Below are positions 27,388-36,196 of a stretch of 64,000 bases of DNA, piece by piece. Location of the stretch: positions 248,001 to 312,000 of the forward strand of contig NZ_JAVKTS010000003.1 of NCBI RefSeq assembly GCF_031460495.1. Direction: 5' to 3'. Each line of letters opens with the position of its first letter. Within the stretch, counting starts at the first letter, position 1. The DNA is from Tissierella sp. (lineage in GTDB: Bacteria; Bacillota; Clostridia; Tissierellales; Tissierellaceae). The notes beneath the pieces are model-generated. The model saw only the letters and a list, made by a program, of their open reading frames with translations. It searched no databases and had not been told where the DNA came from. The position numbers and the translations under genes are program-made.

Positions 27388-28089
27388 CTATATAAAAAAC
27401 ATAAGCCAAACAAACAGCAAACTTGGCCACCAACACTTTTTAGCTTTTATAAATATCCATCCGAAAACTAAAGAAAATGCACAAATCCATAGTCCGCTAA
27501 TTAATCCATGTATAAGGTGACTAATTCCCCAAGTAAGCAACAGCCCGATACCTCCATAAGGGAAGCTTTGGCTCTTAAACCATATTTCTCCTGCTCGCTG
27601 CATTAATGCAAGTAGTAGCACTACAAGCATTGATTCTATGACATAATATATGTTTTGAAAAAGCCACACTATGGATCCTATAGAACCATGATATTGAACA
27701 AATTTTTGATATTCTTTAAAAAACTGAGGTAGGGAAGAAGAAAATATTAGTGATTCAAATATAGTGAGTGAAATACTTCCTACTGCAGCGATAATAAGAA
27801 GATAAACTAAATTATTATTCCACTTTATTGAAATCACTTCTTCAACTACATTTTTCTTTATTAGAAATTTAAATGTTAATAATCCGCCTATTATCCATAG
27901 TGCAACTACTATGCTCCAATGAACAACTAATACATACCAAGGATTTTGAAAAAATGTATTAACTTGTAGCTCACTCCCCCATATGAGCCTATCTATAAGT
28001 ATAACAAACAAATCCATCCCTAATGCCAAAAACACTAATAATCCTAAGGAAAAAAAACTAAAACCAGACATCTTTTTATTTTTAATCAT
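27388..28089 (-). CDS. Multi-pass membrane protein, possibly CPBP-like
   Basis: A 233-residue protein with about six hydrophobic segments. The C-terminal third (SFPYGGIGLLLTWGISHLIHG) vaguely resembles motif 2 of CPBP/CAAX-protease-like membrane proteins, but the usual EExxxR and the last His are not evident, so catalysis is doubtful. The next gene upstream (28151-28825) is a clearer CPBP candidate, and the two may be related. AAGGAG precedes the ATG. Confidence 0.55.
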   Translation of the reverse strand: MIKNKKMSGFSFFSLGLLVFLALGMDLFVILIDRLIWGSELQVNTFFQNPWYVLVVHWSIVVALWIIGGLLTFKFLIKKNVVEEVISIKWNNNLVYLLIIAAVGSISLTIFESLIFSSSLPQFFKEYQKFVQYHGSIGSIVWLFQNIYYVIESMLVVLLLALMQRAGEIWFKSQSFPYGGIGLLLTWGISHLIHGLISGLWICAFSLVFGWIFIKAKKCWWPSLLFVWLMFFI

Positions 28090-28150
28090 ATCTCTATTCT
28101 CCTTTCAAGTTCACGCTAGCTTATTATAAAGCCAACCCTGTTAATTGATA

Positions 28151-28825
28151 TTATATTTTAGTTTGACTTGGATTCAGTTTCCCAAACCTTTTTCTAATTG
28201 CATAAGTACAAGTTCTTTGAAATCCATGGGCTAACATAGGAATTATTATATTTCCTGCATCTTGATATAGGATACCAACCCATATTGAAAACCAAAATGA
28301 TGCAATCAGCTCTGGCAATATATTAATAGAAAGCTTCTCTCCTTGGATAATCTCTTGTACAATAATAAACTGTAGCCAGATTATAGCATTTAGCAGTATA
28401 TTTAATGGCACTAAACTATAACTAACTATATTGACTCCTAAAACAAGAAATAAATTTTGAACTAATAGCCTTTGAGGTATTTCCATTGTTGCACCATCTA
28501 AAAAATGTTTTAGCTTAAATGAATAATCAGGTTTAATTTTATGACTATTGTAAGCAATTATAGAAGTAGGAATTATAGAGACTAAAAGTAGTATTATGTT
28601 TTTCCAATTAAGTAAATTGTGGGTACTAAATATTGAAATATTGGATTTGCTATATAGCAACATTATTATAAAAACAATAAAACTCAATATTTGAAATAAA
28701 TACTGACTTATAAAATCCTTTTTAAATCTCTTCTTAATGATTGAAGATGTAAATACTGTAGCACCAAAGATTAAACTAATTACAAGTGACACACCAATAT
28801 ACTTCAATAGTATTTTGAAAATCAT
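28151..28825 (-). CDS. CPBP-family intramembrane protein (CAAX protease-like)
   Basis: A GTG opens the frame at 28834, but AAGGAG fits the ATG at 28825, giving 224 residues. It has several membrane segments. TMEIPQRLLVQN carries the Glu-x-x-x-Arg of CPBP motif 1, and GNIIIPMLAHGFQR matches the last motif (PxxxH). Family members include intramembrane metal-dependent proteases and bacteriocin self-immunity proteins. No target or bacteriocin gene is visible nearby. Confidence 0.7.
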   Translation of the reverse strand: MIFKILLKYIGVSLVISLIFGATVFTSSIIKKRFKKDFISQYLFQILSFIVFIIMLLYSKSNISIFSTHNLLNWKNIILLLVSIIPTSIIAYNSHKIKPDYSFKLKHFLDGATMEIPQRLLVQNLFLVLGVNIVSYSLVPLNILLNAIIWLQFIIVQEIIQGEKLSINILPELIASFWFSIWVGILYQDAGNIIIPMLAHGFQRTCTYAIRKRFGKLNPSQTKI

Positions 28826-28863
28826 ATTATTCACTCCTTAAAAGTCTCTATTATACTTATTCA

Positions 28864-29538
28864 CTAAGATTTACTTATAGAATCATTCCTATTTCTCTTT
28901 TCTTTTAATAATTCTATAATATAATTTGATTTTTCGTTTACAAAGTCATCCATTTCCTTTGCTGTAAAATATGTATATTCTCTTTCTGGATTACCATCAT
29001 GTTTAGTATAAAACCCAATAATGTACTTTAATTGCCTCTCTATTGCCCCAGCAGGGTAATAATCAAGGTAATCAGGGAATGATTCTATATTTTTAAAAAT
29101 CCTATGGAATATGCTGTTAGGATTTTTTCTAAAGTATAGATGATCTAAATCATACCAATCCTTTTTAATAGTCCATATAAAACTTTTATCAGTTTCTAAT
29201 TTCTGATACTTTTGATCAGTTTTTTTCTTCTCATCTACCAAGTTTCCCCAATGGATATCTGTTAATAAATGGACATAGTAGCCTAATAAAAATGAATATA
29301 AGTTATTATCTTTTATTTCTTTATTTAGATATTTGTCGTAAAACTTTTCAGCTTCAGTAATATTATCTTCATTAATCCAATGACTAACTGATTTAGACGG
29401 TGAAAATTCACTCCAATCTTCATTAGGTTGTCCACAATCCGGTCCTATATTACCTACAAGAAAAGATTCTTCATCCAAACTGCAATCTACATTAAGTATA
29501 GCTTCTGCTATTCTAACATGTGCTCCCCATGTCGCCAT
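28864..29538 (-). CDS. Zinc-dependent phospholipase C-like hydrolase
   Basis: A 224-residue protein without a signal peptide. The N-terminal TWGAHVRIAEAIL and the later YYVHLLTDIHWG place His and Asp as in the zinc-dependent phospholipase C/S1-P1 nuclease fold. Intracellular members in Firmicutes are poorly characterised, and no substrate can be named. A GGGGAGGAG ribosome site precedes the ATG. Confidence 0.75.
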   Translation of the reverse strand: MATWGAHVRIAEAILNVDCSLDEESFLVGNIGPDCGQPNEDWSEFSPSKSVSHWINEDNITEAEKFYDKYLNKEIKDNNLYSFLLGYYVHLLTDIHWGNLVDEKKKTDQKYQKLETDKSFIWTIKKDWYDLDHLYFRKNPNSIFHRIFKNIESFPDYLDYYPAGAIERQLKYIIGFYTKHDGNPEREYTYFTAKEMDDFVNEKSNYIIELLKEKRNRNDSISKS

Positions 29539-29600
29539 AATACTCCTCCCCTTTATGATTAGCTTTCTATCTTTTAAGTTTTAAATAATTTTCCAATCTT

Positions 29601-30059
29601 TCAATTTAAAAATAACATAATTCTCTTAAATAAATATGGTTGAATCAAAGGATAGGTTAGGCTTTGAGGTAATGTATCAAATAATCTAATTTCACCTATT
29701 TCAGAAATCGGTAATTCATCAAGACTTTCTACTTGGGAATAAAATAATTGTCCAAAGGACTCTATGCCATCTCTATTTACTGAATATATACAAACTGGAC
29801 TAATTTTAAAATCCTTTGCTCCAGTTTCTTCCACTAACTCTCTTGAGGCAGTAAAATTAATATCTTCATTAGTTTCCCTATGTCCACCTGGAATTTCCCA
29901 AGTCAATCTCTCCTTATGTCTTACAAATATCCATTTCCCTTCATATCTTGCCATAATAACTGCAAACTTCAACTTGTTATCTTCTATTGTATTTAAGTCA
30001 TGAAAACACACTGTTAACATAATATGATTTTTCTCCCCTTTAAGCTTGTTATATTCCAT
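29601..30059 (-). CDS. Nudix hydrolase
   Basis: A 152-residue Nudix protein. The box GHRETNEDINFTASRELVEE fits Gx5Ex7REUxEE, with the final TGA after it. It hydrolyses a nucleoside diphosphate linked to some group X; the substrate is unknown. An internal ATG at 30020 follows GGGGAG and could be the true start, because the ATG at 30059 lacks a clear ribosome site. It is one of four Nudix genes in this accessory region. Confidence 0.9.
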   Translation of the reverse strand: MEYNKLKGEKNHIMLTVCFHDLNTIEDNKLKFAVIMARYEGKWIFVRHKERLTWEIPGGHRETNEDINFTASRELVEETGAKDFKISPVCIYSVNRDGIESFGQLFYSQVESLDELPISEIGEIRLFDTLPQSLTYPLIQPYLFKRIMLFLN

Positions 30060-30107
30060 TACTTTTCAATTTCTTAACTGAATGTATAAATTTTTAACTA
30101 ATTTGTT

Positions 30108-30602
30108 TTATAAATTGACAACTTGTAAAGATACTACCTTTTTACCTTGAGCAACTGTTTGTTTTCCAACCTCCACAAACCCGAATTTCTCATGAAACTT
30201 TAAGGATCCATGATTAGGAGGATTAATATCAATTTCAGCAGCTACATAAGGTACTCCAATTAGCTTTGCATGATTAAATACCGACTCATATAAAATATTA
30301 CCTAGTCCTTTGCCTTGCATTTTCAAAGATACTACGACTCTATCTATATATATATAATGGTCATAATGATTAGAAAACCAGAGATAATTGACACTATCAT
30401 ATTCTTTGCCCTCTTTTAATGTCAAAACAAATGCTTCAACACGACCATCTACTTCCATTACATTAGTTATTTCACATTGAGATATGATGCTTTCAAGTTT
30501 ATCTTTTGTCAATGATGATAGAAAATGTACCGACTCATCATTTAATTGAAGTACTCTATCATGATCTTTTTTTTCTAACTTTCTTATTGTCATTTCTCTC
30601 AT
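30108..30602 (-). CDS. GNAT acetyltransferase
   Basis: AAGGAG sits 7 bases before the ATG at 30602 (MREMTIRKLEKKD), so I trim the longer frame from 30635; the result is 164 residues. The acetyl-CoA loop is VSLKMQGKGLGNILYESV, and the C-terminal FHEKFGFVEVGKQ is typical. It resembles the group of uncharacterised Firmicutes GNATs annotated as YkwB-like; no substrate is assigned. Confidence 0.9.
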   Translation of the reverse strand: MREMTIRKLEKKDHDRVLQLNDESVHFLSSLTKDKLESIISQCEITNVMEVDGRVEAFVLTLKEGKEYDSVNYLWFSNHYDHYIYIDRVVVSLKMQGKGLGNILYESVFNHAKLIGVPYVAAEIDINPPNHGSLKFHEKFGFVEVGKQTVAQGKKVVSLQVVNL

Positions 30603-30660
30603 TTCTCGGCTCCTTAACTGTATTTTTATTGTCACTTCTAAGTATAAACATCCTTATCCC

Positions 30661-31266
30661 TTACTTATTCAACTTAGCACCTTCATGAAAATCCTTGTAC
30701 TTCTCCCTATTTAGTTTGAATGTTAGCCCATCGTATAATTGACCTCTTACAATCCTAAATCCATGCTCTCTATTACACTCTTCAAAACCAATCTTTTTCA
30801 TTAATCCTAATACTCTCTCATTACCAGACCAAGTTTGAGTATATATATCTCCTATTCCATTTGATAGCAAGTAATCAATAAATAAGTCCCAAGAAGCAGT
30901 TGCATAACCCTTCCCTCTGGAAGATAAATCTGGGATATCAATTCCTATAGTACAATATCCATCTTCCTTGGTATATCTGTAATTTCCATCAATATCATAG
31001 GCATTAATCCAACCAATATGTTTTCGACTCTCATCATTGATGCATATTTGAAAACTCCAACGAATCCTATTTTCATCCTTCTCTTCTGCCAGCCACTCTA
31101 GCCTTTCCTTGCGATATTTATCTGAATCAAATACCTCATTTTCATTATATTCCCAGGGAGCATCCCATAACTGCCATTCCATTTCTACAGTTTCCCAATA
31201 TATTCTATCGTCTATATCAGATTCTACAAAATCTCTTAATATAACCTTATCATTTTTTATTTCCAT
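30661..31266 (-). CDS. GNAT acetyltransferase, RimJ/RimL-like
   Basis: A 201-residue member starting EIKNDKVILRDFVESDIDD. It has an acidic, aromatic-rich N-terminal half (WETVEMEWQLWDAPWEYNEN), and its acetyl-CoA loop is LSSRGKGYATASW. The C-terminal region IGFEECNREHGFRI is characteristic. It lies 58 bases upstream of the next GNAT and likely shares its transcript. GGGAGG precedes the ATG. Confidence 0.9.
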   Translation of the reverse strand: MEIKNDKVILRDFVESDIDDRIYWETVEMEWQLWDAPWEYNENEVFDSDKYRKERLEWLAEEKDENRIRWSFQICINDESRKHIGWINAYDIDGNYRYTKEDGYCTIGIDIPDLSSRGKGYATASWDLFIDYLLSNGIGDIYTQTWSGNERVLGLMKKIGFEECNREHGFRIVRGQLYDGLTFKLNREKYKDFHEGAKLNK

Positions 31267-31331
31267 TTACTTAAAAACCTCCCAGTACATAATTCAATTA
31301 GTTATTATTATTTATTAAATTTCCCCTAATT

Positions 31332-31619
31332 TTATTTGATAGTTTTTCTAGTTAAAGACAAATATAAAATTCCAACTATGGAAAGTAGTAGGAAAATAAT
31401 AGTAAAATAAAAAGAAGATTGCCCAGCAGCCAGAAAAATCGATGTTGGTCCATCTGCACCACCTATGATACCTATGGAACTTGCTTCTTCTGTTTTAAAA
31501 TTAAATTTAAATGCTAAATAGTTAGGCAATAAACAATTAAAACCTATGCTTATAATAGTAAGTAATATTGAAATAACAGTAAATACAGTAATTAATTTTC
31601 TTAATCTTTGATTTTTCAA
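31332..31619 (-). CDS. Small membrane protein with decarboxylase beta-subunit motif
   Basis: A 95-residue protein with two membrane segments (about 10-30 and 68-88), starting at TTG after AAGGAG. The loop between them holds SIGIIGGADGPTSIFLAAG. GGADGPT is the hallmark of the Na+-translocating beta subunit of oxaloacetate, methylmalonyl-CoA and glutaconyl-CoA decarboxylases. That subunit is about 375-430 residues with many membrane helices, so this is a stand-alone fragment of the motif. No alpha or gamma subunit is nearby. Its function is unknown; short proteins of this kind are recorded in Firmicutes genomes (from memory). Confidence 0.75.
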   Translation of the reverse strand: MKNQRLRKLITVFTVISILLTIISIGFNCLLPNYLAFKFNFKTEEASSIGIIGGADGPTSIFLAAGQSSFYFTIIFLLLSIVGILYLSLTRKTIK

Positions 31620-31738
31620 TTCTTTTTTTCTCCTTCTAAAAAATAATATCTTTCTATTTCTATCTTTAAAATTCTTTAATACAACTTAGTCTCCCTAAGT
31701 CCTTGCTTCCTTTATCAAATATTAATGTCATTACCTGT

Positions 31739-33124
31739 TTAGATTAATATAGTATCAGATTTGAGTAATTTATCTGTTATTCTTATTTCTTCAATATCTT
31801 CTCCCTTATATGAAGTTAAAGGAGATATCTCAACAGTCTTTTCATGAAGCAGACTTGCATTCACGCCACTATCCAGTAACCATTTTTTATGTAAATCTAA
31901 TACCATCTCTTTAGCAGTGTAAGGGCTATCCTCACCTTCCTTATTTTTTACTGGAGCAAATTCCTCTTCTCTAGCAACCTTTAATGCTGCCATATCTGAT
32001 ATATGAAAGAAAATATCAAATATAAAACTTTCAAATTTATAACCATTAGGTTCCTCTGGATATTCAGTATCACCATTGATATTGGTGTATGGAATTTTTT
32101 TGTGAGCTACATGAAAAGGAATTTCATAATTAAAAAACTCCTCAAGGACTTCAAGTTTTAATAGATGATTTATTATATTAGCATTGTCATATATTAAATT
32201 TCCATCATCGTCCCTCTTCTGTGACAATTCTATAGGTAATTCCGAATACTCAACTATGGCTGGTCGCCCATCTTGGTAGCAAAGTATTCCTGTCTTTTCA
32301 TCTGGATATTTTTTTGCTACTACTTTACTCCCTGATGATAATCCTGTTTCTATTGTAAAACCTAAGAAATATGGATCCGCTACTTTTACAAGGGCATTAT
32401 CTATACCATTTATAAATATCCATTCAATACCTTTCTCCTTCATTTCTGAAAGTATACCTTTATCTTTAAGTGCTAAAAAACAACCACCATTTCCATTAGG
32501 TGACATACTAATTTTATCTCTTTCCTGAAGAAGTACTTTACCATTACCATCAATTGAAGGAAGCATATCTTGCTCAAAGAATGTAATATTTTCTTTAGGA
32601 TAATTGAAATATTTGCTATCTTCAAAAAAACTTACTGTCTCGTGGTGATTAGCATGGTTGGTCATGATATACCAATTAATATACTTACCACATTTCCTCG
32701 ATATATTTGCTATTTGTTCACATTGTAGCTGAAAAAGAGATTTATGAGATGGCAAGCCAATATCAAAAGTTCCCTTAGGTCCTGAACATCCTAGTCTTGT
32801 TCCTTGCCCTCCTGCTAGAAGAACAACTGCAACTTTACCTTCACTCATCTTCTCAATTCCAACATCATATAAGCGTCCTCTATCTTCATTATCTATATCA
32901 ACCCAATTATATGCTTTGAGAGGTTGTAAATCCTGTTGATTTTTATTTATTTCAGGATTTGTCATTTTCTTATATAAAGAGCTTATTAGTTCAAAATCAA
33001 TTGACAAGATTTGGTTCAGCAAACTTTCTTTTTCTTCATCTGCAAGCTCATGAAAATATCTTAATAGATGTTCTTGTCCATATTCACATACAATGCTTTC
33101 TACTTCTTGTATTTTTTCTTTCAT
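31739..33124 (-). CDS. UDP-N-acetylhexosamine/UDP-sugar pyrophosphorylase, eukaryote-like type
   Basis: A 461-residue nucleotidyltransferase of the UDPGP family (the UAP1/UGP2 type), distinct from bacterial GalU and GlmU. The N-terminal nucleotide loop is LAGGQGTRLG (103-112), followed by GPKGTFDIGLPSHKSLFQLQ and, later, NGNGGCFLAL. The family makes UDP-GlcNAc or UDP-GalNAc, or UDP-glucose, from UTP and the sugar 1-phosphate. The close match to the UAP-style motif favours UDP-N-acetylhexosamine. GGAGGGAT precedes the ATG. No sugar pathway genes flank it. Confidence 0.85.
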   Translation of the reverse strand: MKEKIQEVESIVCEYGQEHLLRYFHELADEEKESLLNQILSIDFELISSLYKKMTNPEINKNQQDLQPLKAYNWVDIDNEDRGRLYDVGIEKMSEGKVAVVLLAGGQGTRLGCSGPKGTFDIGLPSHKSLFQLQCEQIANISRKCGKYINWYIMTNHANHHETVSFFEDSKYFNYPKENITFFEQDMLPSIDGNGKVLLQERDKISMSPNGNGGCFLALKDKGILSEMKEKGIEWIFINGIDNALVKVADPYFLGFTIETGLSSGSKVVAKKYPDEKTGILCYQDGRPAIVEYSELPIELSQKRDDDGNLIYDNANIINHLLKLEVLEEFFNYEIPFHVAHKKIPYTNINGDTEYPEEPNGYKFESFIFDIFFHISDMAALKVAREEEFAPVKNKEGEDSPYTAKEMVLDLHKKWLLDSGVNASLLHEKTVEISPLTSYKGEDIEEIRITDKLLKSDTILI

Positions 33125-33196
33125 TCCCTATCCCTCCAACCCAGCCTTATATAAAGATACATTATTATTTCTATTTCAAAAATGTATTCTTCTTTA

Positions 33197-33661
33197 CTAG
33201 CCTATAATCCTCAATTCATCTGTATATTCACCATTACTATAAGCAAATGCCTCATGATGAATATCACTAAAAAATAAATGAAGATACTTGTCCATATTAG
33301 GTGCTAATTTCATAGTTAACAATTGGTCCCTGTTTACCCAAAATACTTTCCCTTCTCTTGTTTCATTTATTAATTCACCGGAGTACTTATCTGTTTTATA
33401 AAGAAAGCACATCCATCTTTCATAATTCTCAGTATTAAAGTAATTTACTATGCCTGAATATTGTAAGTCAGTAACATTAAGTCCTGTTTCTTCTTTCACT
33501 TCTCGAATAGTAGATTCAATAAAACTTTCTCCATACTCTATATGTCCACCTGGAAATGTTATTCCTCCCCATCCATCCTTTGGCAACTTATCTTGAACTA
33601 ATACCTGATCACTCTCTTCATTATAGACCATGCACATATTGTATAGTTTATAACTTGGCAA
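33197..33661 (-). CDS. Nudix hydrolase, 8-oxo-dGTPase-like
   Basis: The frame opens at a GTG lying inside the ribosome site; AAGGAG is correctly spaced for the TTG at 33661, giving 154 residues. The Nudix box is GHIEYGESFIESTIREVKEE followed by TGL. The N-terminal YNMCMVYNEESDQVLVQDK is typical of MutT/YtkD-like proteins that clean up oxidised nucleotides. Substrate unproven. Confidence 0.88.
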   Translation of the reverse strand: MPSYKLYNMCMVYNEESDQVLVQDKLPKDGWGGITFPGGHIEYGESFIESTIREVKEETGLNVTDLQYSGIVNYFNTENYERWMCFLYKTDKYSGELINETREGKVFWVNRDQLLTMKLAPNMDKYLHLFFSDIHHEAFAYSNGEYTDELRIIG

Positions 33662-33730
33662 AATATTCACTCCTTCATATTATTAGAATCCAAACAAAAA
33701 GAATCGTCCTTCTATTTGGGTTACTTACAT

Positions 33731-34201
33731 TCAACTATCTTTTGATTCCATGAATACTGCCCTACTTGTTACTTCTAGTCCACATTTTTCATATAGTTTT
33801 TGCGCATGTATATTATCCGTATAAAGTCTAACCTTAATTGCTTCTGTTTCTCTTTGAACTTCATATGCTTTTTCCATAAGTTTCATAGCAATTCCCTTCC
33901 TTCTAAATTCAGGGTCTGTCCACAATTCTTCAACGAAAACTACTCCTTTGCTCCACTTCCCTATCTTAGGTATATATACTAGCATTATCCATCCAACGAA
34001 TCGACCTTCACAAAGGGCAGCAAAAACATAAAAACCTTGGTGTTCAAGTTCTAAAAATGCATCCTGGAAATTTAAATTTTTATTCTTTTCTTTCTCTTCC
34101 TCAGTCCTTTCAAATCCATTCGACCTCCAATATACCATATCATCAAACATATGATAATTACCTTTGGTAACTTGTTCAATGACTATATCTAAACTTTCCA
34201 T
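33731..34201 (-). CDS. GNAT acetyltransferase
   Basis: A 156-residue acetyltransferase with the acetyl-CoA loop EFRRKGIAMKLMEKAYE and the C-terminal LYTDNIHAQKLYEKCGLEV. The ATG shares one base with the stop of the P-loop kinase upstream (TAATG), so the two are translationally coupled. Substrate unknown. Confidence 0.92.
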   Translation of the reverse strand: MESLDIVIEQVTKGNYHMFDDMVYWRSNGFERTEEEKEKNKNLNFQDAFLELEHQGFYVFAALCEGRFVGWIMLVYIPKIGKWSKGVVFVEELWTDPEFRRKGIAMKLMEKAYEVQRETEAIKVRLYTDNIHAQKLYEKCGLEVTSRAVFMESKDS

Positions 34202-34689
34202 TATTTTATCATCTCCAGAATTTTATTGACTGTACTCCTTACACTTATATTTGTAGTATCTATCTTTAAGGTATCCATATCATCATAAAGTCTTAAATTA
34301 TTAATGCTATTTTCAATTTGCTCTTCTGTCCTTCCATCTTCTAGCATTCTTTTTCTAAGAAGTTCAGAAGAAGATGTTAAAGATATTTTATAAAGTTGAA
34401 ATTCCAAATCGTCTAATTCTCTTAGTATTATTTCAAATATCTTTTTATTTCCAATTACCCAATTAAAAATCACATATTTGTAAGAGGAATTATTTAAGTA
34501 ATTCTTTAGTAAGAAAGTGATATTTCCCTCAACCATCCTCTTGTTTTCTTCATTAACAACAAAAGGGTTCATCATCCAGCACCAGTCACCATCTAACCAT
34601 ACTGAGTTAAAAATTGATTTATAAAGCTCTTTACAGACAGTGGTTTTTCCAACCCCTGCTACCCCATTAATAATAATTAGCTTTTTCAT
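34201..34689 (-). CDS. P-loop nucleotide kinase-like protein
   Basis: A 162-residue protein; TGAGGA favours the ATG at 34689 over the one at 34704. Walker A is NGVAGVGKTTVC (about 6-17). The size and later arginines (LLRKRMLEDGRTEEQIE) fit a small-molecule or nucleotide kinase of the shikimate/chloramphenicol phosphotransferase-like group. The coupled acetyltransferase downstream suggests a joint small-molecule-modifying function (speculative). Confidence 0.82.
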   Translation of the reverse strand: MKKLIIINGVAGVGKTTVCKELYKSIFNSVWLDGDWCWMMNPFVVNEENKRMVEGNITFLLKNYLNNSSYKYVIFNWVIGNKKIFEIILRELDDLEFQLYKISLTSSSELLRKRMLEDGRTEEQIENSINNLRLYDDMDTLKIDTTNISVRSTVNKILEMIK

Positions 34690-34801
34690 AATACATTTCC
34701 TCATTTAATATAATTTTCATCTTTTATTCAATATATAATTAATCACACCCTTCACACTGGAAGAAAAATCTGGAATGTGAATTCTTCTATTTCTTTAAGA
34801 T

Positions 34802-35770
34802 TCATGCCTTGATAACCTTTTCTGGTAGTTTATCAAATAGAATACCAAGAGATTCCCTATTATGAATCCTTGAAATAGCCTCTGCAAAAAGAGGTGCAAC
34901 TGATATAATTTCAATCTTATTGGAATCGTGAATACATGGGTTTACAACTGTATCTGTACTTATAACCTTCTCGATTGGACTATTTTCTATCTTATCTACT
35001 CCTTTTGAATTGAGAAGTATATGAGATAAACATGCAAATATTTTCTTAGCACCTCTTTCTTTCAAAAATCCTGCTAATTCTACTAAGGTTCCGCCGCTTA
35101 TGCTAAAATCATCTACAATTATGGCATTTTTATCTTTAACATTTCCAATTAGTTCCAATACTTTAGCCTTTTCATCATGACCCTTTCTAGTCTTATCTCC
35201 TATTACTGTAGAAACACCTAAATGTTGCGAAAACTCTCTAGCTTGTTTTGCATAACCAGCATCAGGAGAAACAATAACATAATCATCCATATCCATATTC
35301 CTTATATATTCACATAATACTGGTAATGCAAATAAATGATCCACTGGTTTCTTGAAGAAACCTTGAATCTGAGGACTATGTAAGTCCATTGTAACTATCC
35401 TATCTGCTCCAGATAGCTCTATGGATTCTGCACATACCCTTGCCCTTATGGATACTCTGGGCTCATCTTTTTTATCTCCTTTTGCATAGCTGAAATATGG
35501 CATTATTGCCGTTACTGAACTGGCACTTGCTCTTTTAAATGCATCCATCCAAAATAAGATTTCTACAAATTCATCATTTGGATTCAGACCTATAGATTGT
35601 ACAAGATATACATCCTTGCCCCTTACAGTCTCCCCAATCCTAACAAAGGTATTACCTTCTGAGAATGTAATTACCTCAGATTTACCAAGTTCAACTCCTA
35701 TATAATCACATATCCTCTGAGCAAAACCTTTACTTGAGCTTCCACTAAAGATTTTTATTTCACTACTCAT
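34802..35770 (-). CDS. prs: Ribose-phosphate pyrophosphokinase, divergent clade
   Basis: A 322-residue PRPP synthetase: ribose 5-phosphate and ATP give PRPP, the substrate of PurF and the ligand of the PRPP riboswitch in this window. Conserved blocks include MDAFKRASA, TMDLHSPQIQGFF and VIVSPDAG. It departs from the Bacillus type at the flexible loop (YAKGDKKDEPR in place of YARQDRK) and the PRPP loop (DDFSISGGTL in place of DDIIDTAGT). It therefore belongs to a second clade and may be an extra copy. AGGAGG precedes the ATG. It sits in the accessory region, away from the pur operon. Confidence 0.92.
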   Translation of the reverse strand: MSSEIKIFSGSSSKGFAQRICDYIGVELGKSEVITFSEGNTFVRIGETVRGKDVYLVQSIGLNPNDEFVEILFWMDAFKRASASSVTAIMPYFSYAKGDKKDEPRVSIRARVCAESIELSGADRIVTMDLHSPQIQGFFKKPVDHLFALPVLCEYIRNMDMDDYVIVSPDAGYAKQAREFSQHLGVSTVIGDKTRKGHDEKAKVLELIGNVKDKNAIIVDDFSISGGTLVELAGFLKERGAKKIFACLSHILLNSKGVDKIENSPIEKVISTDTVVNPCIHDSNKIEIISVAPLFAEAISRIHNRESLGILFDKLPEKVIKA

Positions 35771-35781
35771 CTTAAATCCTC

Positions 35782-36141
35782 CTATTTCTTTCTATTCCCC
35801 TCAACATTAAAATTTACAATATCTTGAATTAAATCTGCATCTAAATCTCTGTCATTAGGTATTTGAATTGTGCCATTGGAGGTCTTGTAGCTTTGGAGTT
35901 TTTCACTAAAGAATTGAACTGCTTCTGCTCCACTATATAGACCAATATGTTTTTTATGTGCTGCAAAATGGATCACATTGCCCTTGAAGTAAAAGGTAGG
36001 CATACCCCAGCTAATTTTCTCTGTCAATTCCGATGATGCATCTAAAATGATCTTCCTAAGTTTTATTAGTTTAGGTTGAATTTCTTCTGAACATGTAGCA
36101 ATATATTCATCAATAGTTTTTATTTTTGTGTTCTCTCCCAT
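35782..36141 (-). CDS. DUF1801 (YdhG-like) protein
   Basis: A 119-residue protein with the family landmarks: an N-terminal IDEYIATCSEEIQPKL, ISWGMPTFYFKGNVIHFAAHKKHIGLY, and a C-terminal TSNGTIQIPNDRDL. Bacillus members have been described as iron chaperones (frataxin-like), but the family as a whole is poorly defined. It is 11 bases upstream of prs and probably co-transcribed. Confidence 0.88.
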   Translation of the reverse strand: MGENTKIKTIDEYIATCSEEIQPKLIKLRKIILDASSELTEKISWGMPTFYFKGNVIHFAAHKKHIGLYSGAEAVQFFSEKLQSYKTSNGTIQIPNDRDLDADLIQDIVNFNVEGNRKK

Positions 36142-36196
36142 GTTTCTCTCCTTTTTTAGGTCATTCTTATAAAATGTTAAGTATGAAATCTATCAG

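Noticed and set aside
28151-28825. Bacteriocin immunity system
   Set aside because: CPBP proteins can be immunity factors, but no bacteriocin precursor, leader peptidase or dedicated exporter is next to it.
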